DNA of 11,393 bases, from NCBI GenBank assembly GCA_002494135.1, contig DLBG01000030.1, forward strand, positions 6,719-18,111, written 5' to 3'. Made by a program: the position numbers and the translations under genes. Shown in pieces: positions 1 to 6,788 of the stretch. The notes beneath the pieces are model-generated. The model was not told the DNA's origin, did not search any database, and saw only the letters and a list, made by a program, of their open reading frames with translations. Within the stretch, counting starts at the first letter, position 1, and each line of letters opens with the position of its first letter. The stretch comes from Lachnospiraceae bacterium UBA7027. Lineage in GTDB: Bacteria > Bacillota > Clostridia > Lachnospirales > Lachnospiraceae.

Positions 1-93
1 ATTGATGAGAATGCACAAACGTTAAAGATTGACTCCTCCGAAGTCGAAGCAGCCTTAAAAGCTGTGGAAAATACAGGAAAGGAGGAAGCATAA
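1..93 (+). CDS. rnfE: RnfE, C-terminal end only (partial)
   Basis: This is an open frame from the first base of the window to a TAA, giving a 30-residue charged tail (begins IDENAQTLK, ends TGKEEA). It lies directly upstream of rnfA with no spacer, and its last codons contain the GGAGGA ribosome site for rnfA. In clostridial rnf operons (order C-D-G-E-A-B) the gene before rnfA is rnfE, a membrane subunit that shares a [2Fe-2S] cluster with RnfA. None of the membrane core is in the window, so the name rests on position and operon order, not on homology of the tail, which is poorly conserved. The acidic and lysine-rich tail would be expected to be cytoplasmic. Confidence 0.75.
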   Translation: MDENAQTLKIDSSEVEAALKAVENTGKEEA

Positions 94-684
94 ATGAACG
101 GATCTTATGTTTTAAATCTGATTGTAATTGCAATTACTTCTTCCCTGGTATCGAACGTCGTATTAAGCCAGTTTTTGGGACTGTGTCCTTTCCTCGGCGT
201 TTCGAAGAAGGTAAAAACGGCAAGCGGTATGGGTGCTGCGGTTATTTTCGTCATCACCTTATCGAGCCTTGTGGCGGGTCTGATTTACAAGTTTATTTTA
301 ACCCCGCTTCACGTAACGTACCTGAAAACCATCGTATTCATTCTGATTATTGCGGCGCTGGTTCAGTTCGTGGAACTGTTCTTAAAGAAGTTTGTAAAAC
401 CCTTATATGAAGCACTGGGTGTTTACTTACCCTTAATTACCACCAACTGCGCGGTACTCGGTGTAGCCATTAACAACGTAAACTACGGGTATGATATTTT
501 AACCGGAGTGGTAAACGGATTTGCGACCGCTGCAGGTTTTGCGATTGCAATTATTATCCTTGCCGGAATCCGTGAGAAAATGGAATACAACGATATCCCG
601 AAACCCTTCCGGGGAATGCCCATCGTCCTTGTAACGGCAGGTCTGATGGCAATCGCCTTCTGTGGTTTTGCAGGGCTGATATAG
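94..684 (+). CDS. rnfA: Rnf complex membrane subunit RnfA
   Basis: RnfA is an integral membrane subunit of the ferredoxin:NAD+ oxidoreductase (Rnf), which drives Na+ or H+ export during electron transfer. The 196-residue product is the usual length for the family and is almost entirely hydrophobic, with about six membrane segments. Recognisable family stretches are VLSQFLGLCPFLGVS (C31) and YLPLITTNCAVLGVA (C119). By established knowledge of the family, these two cysteines, with matching ones in RnfE, hold a [2Fe-2S] cluster inside the membrane. A third cysteine, C190, near the C-terminus is not part of that motif. The ATG touches the rnfE stop codon, and the ribosome site GGAGGA lies inside rnfE, so translation is probably coupled. 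The rnfB ribosome site starts at its own stop codon. Confidence 0.97.
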   Translation: MNGSYVLNLIVIAITSSLVSNVVLSQFLGLCPFLGVSKKVKTASGMGAAVIFVITLSSLVAGLIYKFILTPLHVTYLKTIVFILIIAALVQFVELFLKKFVKPLYEALGVYLPLITTNCAVLGVAINNVNYGYDILTGVVNGFATAAGFAIAIIILAGIREKMEYNDIPKPFRGMPIVLVTAGLMAIAFCGFAGLI

Positions 685-697
685 GAGGGATGAGAGA

Positions 698-1495
698 ATG
701 AATTATATCGGAATTATCATTGCCATCTCCATTGTGGCTGCGGTCGGACTCTTTATCGGTATTTTCCTTGGAATCGCCGCAAACATTTTTAAGGTGGAAG
801 TGGATGAAAGACAGGAAAAGATTGAAGCAACCCTTCCCGGCAACAACTGCGGCGGCTGCGGATATCCCGGATGCTCCGGCTGTGCGGCGGCTATCGTTAA
901 GGGAGAAGCTCCCGTAAATGCCTGCCCTGTCGGTGGCGCGGAAGTGGCAAAGAAAGTCGGCGAAATCATGGGCGTCAAGGCAGAAGAAGGCAAGAGAATG
1001 GTTGCCTTTGTAAAATGCCAGGGTGACTGCGACAAGACGCATGAAGATTATCATTACACCGGACAGAAAGACTGTCAGATGATTGCATTTATCCCGAATC
1101 AGGGACCGAAAAGCTGCAACTCCGGCTGCCAGGGTTTCGGAACCTGCGTGTCGGTTTGCCCGTTTGACGCAATTCACGTGGTAAACGGTGTGGCGGTTGT
1201 AGACAAGGAAGCCTGCAAGGCCTGCGGCAAATGTGTTGCAATCTGTCCGAGACACTTAATCGAACTCATTCCGTATGATGCCATGTTTGCGGTAGCATGT
1301 TCTTCGGCATCCAAAGGCCCTCAGGCCATGAAGGAATGTACAACAAGCTGTATCGCCTGCGGCATGTGCGCAAGGAACTGTCCGGCAGAAGCCATTACGG
1401 TTGAAAATATGCATGCACACATCGATTATGACAAGTGTATCGAATGCGGCACCTGCCGCGAAAAGTGCAAGAGAAAATCCATTGTCCTGCACTGA
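698..1495 (+). CDS. rnfB: Rnf complex iron-sulfur subunit RnfB
   Basis: RnfB is the peripheral, membrane-anchored subunit that accepts electrons from reduced ferredoxin. Residues 3-30 form one N-terminal membrane anchor. A CX2CX4CX16C motif follows at C51, C54, C59 and C76 (Fe-S domain, PF04060 type). There are then four ferredoxin-like cysteine groups: C140/C144/C150/C154, C173/C176/C179/C183, C218/C221/C224/C228 and C247/C250/C253/C257. The sequence thus predicts up to five cubane clusters in 265 residues. C62, C107, C111, C126, C201 and C214 are additional cysteines outside these groups. The gene starts at an ATG preceded by AGGAGGGA at 683-690, which overlaps the rnfA stop codon. It is the last gene of the operon and is followed by an intrinsic terminator, as is usual for the C-D-G-E-A-B order. 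Confidence 0.97.
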   Translation: MNYIGIIIAISIVAAVGLFIGIFLGIAANIFKVEVDERQEKIEATLPGNNCGGCGYPGCSGCAAAIVKGEAPVNACPVGGAEVAKKVGEIMGVKAEEGKRMVAFVKCQGDCDKTHEDYHYTGQKDCQMIAFIPNQGPKSCNSGCQGFGTCVSVCPFDAIHVVNGVAVVDKEACKACGKCVAICPRHLIELIPYDAMFAVACSSASKGPQAMKECTTSCIACGMCARNCPAEAITVENMHAHIDYDKCIECGTCREKCKRKSIVLH

Positions 1496-1536
1496 TTTAA
1501 GTTGGACAAAGTCAGCATAATCGAAACGCATTTTAA

Positions 1537-1574
1537 GGCTGTATCGAATTAATCGTTCGATACGGCCTTTTTTT
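1537..1574 (+). terminator. Intrinsic terminator of the rnf operon
   Basis: A 12-base-pair stem (1537-1548 with 1556-1567, one G-T pair) encloses a 7-base loop and is followed at once by seven T residues (1568-1574). It sits 41 bases after the rnfB stop. This is a textbook Rho-independent terminator seen directly in the sequence. Confidence 0.93.
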
Positions 1575-1575
1575 G

Positions 1576-1584
1576 TGTTACAAT
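1576..1584 (+). promoter_or_regulatory. Extended -10 promoter for the 1593 gene
   Basis: TGTTACAAT is an extended -10 element (TGn plus TACAAT, one mismatch from TATAAT) placed immediately after the rnf terminator T-run. The -35 region (TTCGAT at 1556-1561, 17-base spacer) is poor and falls inside the terminator stem. Transcription would start near 1591, almost on the ATG at 1593. Confidence 0.5.
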
Positions 1585-1592
1585 AAAGAAGT

Positions 1593-2117
1593 ATGAACAG
1601 CGCAAAATTCAGAAGAAAACAAAAGACCATGATTATCTGCGGATGGGGAGTGCTTATACTCGGCATCTGGTCTGTTCTGCGTTTTATTTTGTTGATATCC
1701 ATGGAATATCAGTTATTTGTGGAGACAACCATTCTTCCTTTTCTCGATGAATCCACCCAAAATGAAAAGACATTGATTACCGTTATTACCATAGCCATTG
1801 TCCTTTTATTTTCCTTCATTGATGTTATGATCCGTTTTATTATTGCCCACGGAGCGGTTTCGGAGGGAAGAGGAAAGCCGAAAAAGGGATTTTACGTTAT
1901 TGTGATGCTCATTTACGTATTGTTTTGTGCGTTTAATATCTATTCGGCGGTACGTGGATACTATGCCGAAGAAGACTATCTTTTGGAGGAAAAGGTTGCG
2001 GGGCTTTTAATGACGGTTACGGATTTTGTCATCGTTACGGACCTGTTTGTCGCGACGGTTTCCGTCCGGCATACCATGCGGCGTGAAGGAATGTATCAGA
2101 TAAAAACTGAGGTATAA
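1593..2117 (+). CDS. Hypothetical four-helix membrane protein
   Basis: I do not recognise this 174-residue protein. It starts with a basic stretch (KFRRKQK) and then has four predicted membrane segments at about residues 13-37, 60-85, 97-118 and 132-152. The basic N-terminus and the RHTMRREG stretch after the last segment suggest both ends are cytoplasmic by the positive-inside rule. No catalytic or binding motif is evident. The chosen ATG has no usable Shine-Dalgarno: the AAGAAG before it is only two bases away. A putative -10 at 1579-1584 would give a leaderless or nearly leaderless message; the next in-frame ATG, at 1629, has no better site. The stop is one base before the following gene, so the two products are probably made together and may interact. 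Confidence 0.72.
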   Translation: MNSAKFRRKQKTMIICGWGVLILGIWSVLRFILLISMEYQLFVETTILPFLDESTQNEKTLITVITIAIVLLFSFIDVMIRFIIAHGAVSEGRGKPKKGFYVIVMLIYVLFCAFNIYSAVRGYYAEEDYLLEEKVAGLLMTVTDFVIVTDLFVATVSVRHTMRREGMYQIKTEV

Positions 2118-2118
2118 G

Positions 2119-3201
2119 ATGCAGGAAGATTTTCACTATTATGCTACATATTGTGCGGCGTATCTTGCAGGTTATTCCCACGAGGAAAGCCTGGAGGTTT
2201 GTTTTGCTGCGCAGTTTGTGGATCTGTGCACCGCAACCTTTTTATCGACGATAAACGGACCGAAGGGGGCAGCAACCACCCAGTTAAGCCTTGAACTGAT
2301 GGATATGCCGACCAATCCGCCCGGTATCCGCGAGATTACGTCCATCTGGTCGTCTTTTCATTTCCTGCCGTATGATCTGAATGTAAAACGAAAGGGCCGT
2401 TCTAAGGCGTATATGCGCAAATACCGTCTGATCTGCAATCCGAACAGCGTACTTTTAAAACAGACCGTGGACAGGGCAAAAAACGAAAGCCTTCAGGCAG
2501 TCGGCGTTGCCATGCATATTCTGGCGGATACGTGGGCACATCGCTATTTTGCCGGGACACCGTCGCTTGTAATTAACAACACGGACAGTTATTTCTACGA
2601 GATCGTAAAAGAAGACGGTGTCGACCGTGACCGTAAAATCACATGGAAGCACAGTACTTCGTTTGTCGATGATATCGAAACGTCGACCTATGTAAATTCC
2701 ATTTATCAGTACAGTGAAAATTCCATCATGAACTTAGGCCACGGAAGAGCGGGACACCTGCCGGATTATAGTTTTATCCGCTATAAATATCTGCCGGCAT
2801 GGAACGAATACGAAGAGATCATAAAAGACAATCCCTCGGATTTCTATCATGCCTTTTCCCAGATGGTATATGCAATGAAGACGCTTCGAAATCCGACGGA
2901 AGAATTCAGGGTTGATCATTATGACTTTGAAGCGTTGAAAGAGTGGGAGGGCGAAATTAAAAGAATCATCGAAACGAGAAGACTTTCCGCCGCCGAGGAC
3001 TGGAAAGCGTTTGGTGAGAAACTTTCCAAAAAAGAAGTGATTCCGTTTGATTTAACCCCTGCCAGGGAAGAATATTTATCCGCGCAGGAGAAAGAAAATA
3101 CGGTTTTGGGACGTTTCTTTACGGCAGCCATGGAACAAAAGAAAATGGTGATGCGAAAGATCTACGAACCGAAGGCAAAGAAAAATAAAGCAAACAGGTA
3201 A
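2119..3201 (+). CDS. DUF6765-like protein, possible metal-dependent hydrolase
   Basis: The 360-residue soluble protein begins with a stretch (DFHYYATYCAAYLAGYS, then AAQFVDLC) that resembles, from memory, the DUF6765 family of unknown function. No signal peptide or membrane helix is visible. Conserved-looking polar residues cluster in three places: H6/D35/H81 near the N-terminus, H133/D137/H141 in AMHILADTWAHRYFAG, and H208/H213/D216 in GHGRAGHLPDYSF. This spacing of His and Asp in helical segments recalls the metal sites of zinc-dependent phospholipase C and S1/P1 nucleases, but that link is inference. The C-terminal 60 residues are charged and lysine-rich (ending KAKKNKANR). GAGGT at 2109-2113 is a good ribosome site within the end of the preceding gene, so the pair is translationally coupled. 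The last codons run into a 13-bp tandem repeat. Confidence 0.75.
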   Translation: MQEDFHYYATYCAAYLAGYSHEESLEVCFAAQFVDLCTATFLSTINGPKGAATTQLSLELMDMPTNPPGIREITSIWSSFHFLPYDLNVKRKGRSKAYMRKYRLICNPNSVLLKQTVDRAKNESLQAVGVAMHILADTWAHRYFAGTPSLVINNTDSYFYEIVKEDGVDRDRKITWKHSTSFVDDIETSTYVNSIYQYSENSIMNLGHGRAGHLPDYSFIRYKYLPAWNEYEEIIKDNPSDFYHAFSQMVYAMKTLRNPTEEFRVDHYDFEALKEWEGEIKRIIETRRLSAAEDWKAFGEKLSKKEVIPFDLTPAREEYLSAQEKENTVLGRFFTAAMEQKKMVMRKIYEPKAKKNKANR

Positions 3202-3243
3202 AACGAAAAGGTAAGACAAACAGATAAAACAAACAGAGAAAAA
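3192..3243 (+). repeat. Four degenerate 13-bp tandem repeats
   Basis: Four consecutive 13-base units follow one another without gaps: 3192-3204 AAACAGGTAAAAC, 3205-3217 GAAAAGGTAAGAC, 3218-3230 AAACAGATAAAAC and 3231-3243 AAACAGAGAAAAA. Copies 1 and 3 match at 12 of 13 positions, 1 and 2 at 10, 3 and 4 at 11. A weaker copy (8 of 13 against copy 1) may precede at 3179-3191. The array contains the stop codon of the DUF6765-like gene and ends where the weak ribosome site of the next gene begins. Confidence 0.8.
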
Positions 3244-3251
3244 GGCAACGG

Positions 3252-3800
3252 ATGGAATTTCGGAAAAAATTCAAAAACATAATGACGGCAATTGCAATGC
3301 TTCTTCTGGCAGCATTGCTTATTTGCATGCAGTTCGGCGGGATTTCCGGCGTGAAACTGGTCATGATTGTTTTATCCGTCTGGATGATAGCCTACGGCAT
3401 CCGTCTTCTACATTTCTATTCCCAGATGGCAAGGCATATGGTGGGCGGCAAGGTTATCTTGATTCTGGGCTTTATTCTGTTTGATTTCGGCGTATTTAAT
3501 TTCTCCTTAAGAAACAGACATACCCTTTTTATCATCCTTTATCTGCTTGGATTTTATGCGTTTAAAGGCTTTGTGGATGTGATGCGTGCCTTAGAGCAGA
3601 AGCACAACGAAGCTCCCTGGAAGTTAAAATTAAGCTCCGGAATCGTCAACATCATCGTGGCAGTTTCCGCCGTGGCGATCGGATTTTTTATGCGCTCGGA
3701 ATGGGCGGTGGTCTATATTTTCGCATTGGGAATTATCTACTCGGCAATCATGAGAATCGTGAATACCTTCCGAAAGACGCCGGTTATGACGATTTTATAA
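3252..3800 (+). CDS. DUF308/HdeD-like six-helix membrane protein
   Basis: The 182-residue protein is an integral membrane protein with six predicted helices at about residues 10-30, 34-56, 64-85, 88-108, 127-147 and 150-170. Helices separated by short loops, the motif LSVWMIAYGIRLL, and an apparent duplication of a three-helix unit resemble the DUF308/HdeD family, whose best-known member is linked to acid stress in enterobacteria; the role in Firmicutes is not known. The family assignment is by eye and moderate. AAAGG at 3241-3245 is a weak ribosome site six bases before the ATG. The gene is 50 bases after the DUF6765-like gene with no terminator between, so it is probably in the same transcription unit. 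A new promoter appears right after its stop. Confidence 0.7.
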   Translation: MEFRKKFKNIMTAIAMLLLAALLICMQFGGISGVKLVMIVLSVWMIAYGIRLLHFYSQMARHMVGGKVILILGFILFDFGVFNFSLRNRHTLFIILYLLGFYAFKGFVDVMRALEQKHNEAPWKLKLSSGIVNIIVAVSAVAIGFFMRSEWAVVYIFALGIIYSAIMRIVNTFRKTPVMTIL

Positions 3801-3812
3801 TCGGCGGATTTA

Positions 3813-3821
3813 TGGTATAAT
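3813..3821 (+). promoter_or_regulatory. Extended -10 promoter for thioesterase/GH3 genes
   Basis: TGGTATAAT combines a perfect TATAAT (3816-3821) with the TGn extension. The -35 position (3793-3798, TTTTAT) is poor, as is common when an extended -10 is present. The expected start of transcription is near 3828, giving an 80-base leader before the ATG at 3908. Confidence 0.72.
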
Positions 3822-3829
3822 AAATTGTT

Positions 3830-3890
3830 GTCCGGAATCGCAATTTCTTTTCGCAAGACGCGAAAATCACAACGAATACCGTCTCCGGAC
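3830..3890 (+). promoter_or_regulatory. Structured 5' leader (nested inverted repeats)
   Basis: GTCCGGA (3830-3836) pairs with TCCGGAC (3884-3890), and inside it TTTTCGC (3848-3854) pairs with GCGAAAA (3860-3866) around a five-base loop AAGAC. The outer stem begins almost at the predicted transcription start and ends 17 bases before the ATG, leaving the GAGGGG ribosome site (3898-3903) free. There is no T-run, so it is not a simple terminator. It may protect the 5' end or have a regulatory role; I do not recognise a known riboswitch. Confidence 0.5.
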
Positions 3891-3907
3891 GAATTCAGAG
3901 GGGAAAA

Positions 3908-4336
3908 ATGGAAGAAATCACACCTTATATTCACAAAGTGCAGTACTATGAAACAGACCGGATGGGCATCACGCATCATTCGAATTATATCCGTTTCATG
4001 GAGGAAGCCAGAATCGATTATCTGACAAAACTCGGATATGAATATGCAAAACTTGAAAAGATGGGGATTGTATCGCCCGTAACGAAAGTGGAATGCCAGT
4101 ACAAGGTTCCGACGACATTCAGCGATGAAATCCGCATTTATATCCTTGTGGAAGAGTGCAGCGGAATCCGCATGCGGTTCCGGTATAAAATGCTCAACCA
4201 GCGAAGCGTCGTTGTCTGCACGGCAACTTCCGAACACTGTTTTATTACGCAGGAAGGTAAAATTGTCCGCATCGACAAGGATTTCCCGGAATTCTACGGG
4301 ACGCTGAAGGCGAAGACGGAAGAGCATTCTTTGTAA
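3908..4336 (+). CDS. Hotdog-fold acyl-CoA thioesterase (YbgC/FcbC type)
   Basis: This family hydrolyses acyl-CoA thioesters in the cytoplasm. The 142-residue length is typical. The signature of the 4-hydroxybenzoyl-CoA thioesterase/YbgC group is present at residues 13-36: YYETDRMGITHHSNYIRFMEEAR, with the catalytic Asp at D17, His at H23/H24 and the Asn-Tyr pair at N26-Y27. The rest follows the single hotdog domain, including VECQYKVPTTFSDEI near residues 60-74. The exact substrate cannot be told from sequence. GAGGGG lies a few bases before the ATG. The leader upstream is structured and has its own promoter. The GH3 gene follows after 46 bases without a terminator, so they are probably co-transcribed, although a functional link is not obvious. 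Confidence 0.9.
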   Translation: MEEITPYIHKVQYYETDRMGITHHSNYIRFMEEARIDYLTKLGYEYAKLEKMGIVSPVTKVECQYKVPTTFSDEIRIYILVEECSGIRMRFRYKMLNQRSVVVCTATSEHCFITQEGKIVRIDKDFPEFYGTLKAKTEEHSL

Positions 4337-4382
4337 TCGACAATACACAGACAAACAGATTCAAATAACCAGGGGGGCTAGT

Positions 4383-6674
4383 ATGAATTTAAGTCTTGAT
4401 GAAAAACTGGAACTTTTATCCGGTAAGGGTTTCTGGCGCACGAAATCCTTCGACGGTAAAATCAAACACCTTGTCCTTTCCGACGGACCTCACGGCTTAA
4501 GAAAGCAGGTTGAGGGCGCAAACAACAACAGTGCCGAACCGGCCATCTGTTATCCGACCGCAAGTGCTCTTGCCTGCACTTTCGATCCCGGAATCGTGGG
4601 TCGCATCGGAGACGAACTCGGTAAGGAAACGAAAGAGAAGGGTGTTTCCGTTCTTTTGGGACCCGGAACGAATATGAAGCGTTCGCCTCTTTGCGGACGA
4701 AACTTCGAATATTTCAGCGAGGATCCTTATCTTGCCGGATGTATCGGTACATCCTTTATTCGCGGTGTCCAACAAAACAGCGTGGGCACATCCTTAAAGC
4801 ATTTTGCATGCAATTCCCAGGAAACGCACCGTATGCGTACCAACAGCATCATTGATGAAAGAACCCTTCGGGAAATCTATTTAAAAGCGTTTGAAATCAT
4901 CGTAAAGAATGCCCGTCCCACGACGCTGATGGCATCCTATAACCTGGTTAACGGGTATTATTCCACGGAGAATAAGTGGCTTTTGACGGATGTTTTAAGA
5001 GATGAATGGGGATTTGACGGTCTGGTTATGTCCGACTGGGGTGCCTGCTCGGAACTGACTAAGTCCGTAAAAGCCGGTATGGATCTCGAGATGCCGGACA
5101 GCCACGGTGTTCATAAAGCGGCATTAAAGAAAGATCTTGAAGCGGGCCTTATTACCGAGGAAGAGATTGACCGGGCGGTGAACCGTCTGCTTGCATTGAT
5201 TGACCGGTGCGGAACAACCGACGAGGAAGAAGCAAAGCATATCATTCCGACGAAAGAAGAATACAGGGAACGAGAAGAGACGAAGCGGCGTCACAGACTG
5301 GCTTATGAAGCCGCCGCAAATGCAGGCGTTCTTTTAAAGAACGAAGGCACGCTTCCCTTAAAAGGGGATGAAAAGATTCTTATTATCGGTGATCTGGCCG
5401 TAAAAACGCGTTTTCAGGGCGGCGGAAGCAGCCATATCAATGCTGTGGAATATCCGAATGTGCTTGACTGCATGAAAGCGGAATTTGCGAATGTGGATTT
5501 TGCAAAAGGATATGACAGCCTTCGATACGATTTTGATGAAAATATGGAAGCAGAGGCTTTGGAGAAGGCGGAGAACTGCGACCTGATTCTTTACTGCGGC
5601 GGTCTGACGGACCTTGCGGAAGGCGAAGGTTACGACCGTACAACGCTTCTGATGCCCGAGAACCAGATTCATCTGATTCAGAAACTGGTTTCACTGGATA
5701 AAAAAATCGTATTCTTATCCTTCGGCGGCGCGCCCTTCGTTATGGAAGGCTTAGAGCGGTTTGATGCGGTTTTGCAGATGTATCTCGGCGGAGAAGCGGT
5801 GGCGGAAGCTGCAGTGGCACTTCTTACGGGACGCGAGAATCCGAGCGGGCATCTTGCGGAAACCTGGCCGTTACACATCGAGGACACCCCGGCAAAGAAT
5901 TTCGGAAGCCGTGAATTCTCCGTTCCCTACGAGGAAGGTCTGTTTATCGGTTACCGTCATTACGTTAGTAAAATGATTCCCGTGCAGTTTCCGTTCGGCT
6001 ACGGATTATCCTACACGGACTATGAATACTCGAATCTTCATGTTGCCAAAGAAGAGAACGGATATAATGTCTGCTTCGAAGTGAAGAACATCGGAAACCG
6101 TGTCGGAAAAACCGTTCCCCAGCTTTACGTAAGAAATGCGATGGGCGATTTTAAGCGTGCAAGTCTGGAACTTCGCGGATTTGAAAAAGTTTCCTTAAAT
6201 CCGGGAGAGAAGAAGGAAATCTGCATGAAGCTTACGACGGATGCATTTCAAATCTACGACGTAAATGTCCATGACTGGGTAATTCCCGAAGGGGAATACG
6301 GCATCTGTATCGGCAAATCGGTGGAAGAAATCGAACTTTCCGAAACCGTATTTGTAAACGGCATCAAAGACCTTCATTTAACCGATCCGCTTCCTGTTGA
6401 AACCCCAAATGACGGACCGAGATTTACCGTCACGAGTTCCATTGCGGAACTTGCGGAATATTCGGATCTTGCAAAGCAGATTCTCGAACAGGGAATTGCC
6501 GCTATGCGGACACGCTTCCCGGACAAGACGGATGAAGATCCGGAAGTTAAGATGATGCTGGAAGCCTTTAAAGACGGCACGGCCGATTCCGCAGTGCTTT
6601 TCAGCGGAGGAGAAATTCCTTATCAGACGCTTCTTGCGATTCTCGATGAAGCAAATGCAAATTATCCTGCGTAA
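4383..6674 (+). CDS. Glycoside hydrolase family 3, probable beta-glucosidase
   Basis: GH3 enzymes remove beta-linked sugars from the non-reducing end by a retaining mechanism. Residues 1-275 form the (beta/alpha)8 domain with LSDGPHG (D34), KHF (K139-H140) and VMSDWG, where D218 is the catalytic nucleophile. Residues 310-540 are the alpha/beta sandwich domain; EGEGYDR at 413-419 matches the acid/base loop, with E413 or E415 as candidate. FPFGYGLSY leads into a fibronectin-III-like domain at about 545-655. A further 100 residues (665-763) form a C-terminal, mainly helical extension. There is no PA14 insertion. No signal peptide is visible, so it acts inside the cell, probably on imported oligosaccharides. 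The SDW context favours beta-glucosidase, but xylosidase or mixed activity is possible. The ribosome site is an unusual run of six G, five bases before the ATG. Confidence 0.93.
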   Translation: MNLSLDEKLELLSGKGFWRTKSFDGKIKHLVLSDGPHGLRKQVEGANNNSAEPAICYPTASALACTFDPGIVGRIGDELGKETKEKGVSVLLGPGTNMKRSPLCGRNFEYFSEDPYLAGCIGTSFIRGVQQNSVGTSLKHFACNSQETHRMRTNSIIDERTLREIYLKAFEIIVKNARPTTLMASYNLVNGYYSTENKWLLTDVLRDEWGFDGLVMSDWGACSELTKSVKAGMDLEMPDSHGVHKAALKKDLEAGLITEEEIDRAVNRLLALIDRCGTTDEEEAKHIIPTKEEYREREETKRRHRLAYEAAANAGVLLKNEGTLPLKGDEKILIIGDLAVKTRFQGGGSSHINAVEYPNVLDCMKAEFANVDFAKGYDSLRYDFDENMEAEALEKAENCDLILYCGGLTDLAEGEGYDRTTLLMPENQIHLIQKLVSLDKKIVFLSFGGAPFVMEGLERFDAVLQMYLGGEAVAEAAVALLTGRENPSGHLAETWPLHIEDTPAKNFGSREFSVPYEEGLFIGYRHYVSKMIPVQFPFGYGLSYTDYEYSNLHVAKEENGYNVCFEVKNIGNRVGKTVPQLYVRNAMGDFKRASLELRGFEKVSLNPGEKKEICMKLTTDAFQIYDVNVHDWVIPEGEYGICIGKSVEEIELSETVFVNGIKDLHLTDPLPVETPNDGPRFTVTSSIAELAEYSDLAKQILEQGIAAMRTRFPDKTDEDPEVKMMLEAFKDGTADSAVLFSGGEIPYQTLLAILDEANANYPA

Positions 6675-6710
6675 GGTGTAATAACATCATTAGACATATT
6701 TTTATAAGGC

Positions 6711-6745
6711 AAAAAAGATTCCGGCTTTTACCGGAATCTTTTTTT
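6711..6745. terminator. Bidirectional intrinsic terminator
   Basis: GATTCCGG (6717-6724) pairs with CCGGAATC (6731-6738) around a six-base loop. Seven T residues (6739-6745) follow on the + strand and six A residues (6711-6716) precede, which read as T on the - strand. It can therefore end both the GH3 transcript and the converging lipoprotein transcript. Confidence 0.92.
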
Positions 6746-6788
6746 CTGTTTAAATTCACTTAATCTGTAATCTGCTTAGTCCGTACAC

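Noticed and set aside
554..1255. 233-residue open frame on the - strand
   Set aside because: It lies antisense to rnfA and rnfB, whose reading frames are certain; its cysteine- and histidine-containing text is a by-product of the ferredoxin codons.
3192..3243. Tandem units considered as a CRISPR array
   Set aside because: The units abut with no spacers and are only 13 bases long, so this is a tandem repeat, not CRISPR.
3737..4354. 205-residue open frame on the - strand
   Set aside because: It is antisense to the thioesterase, whose active-site motif is clear, and it also spans the promoter and leader.
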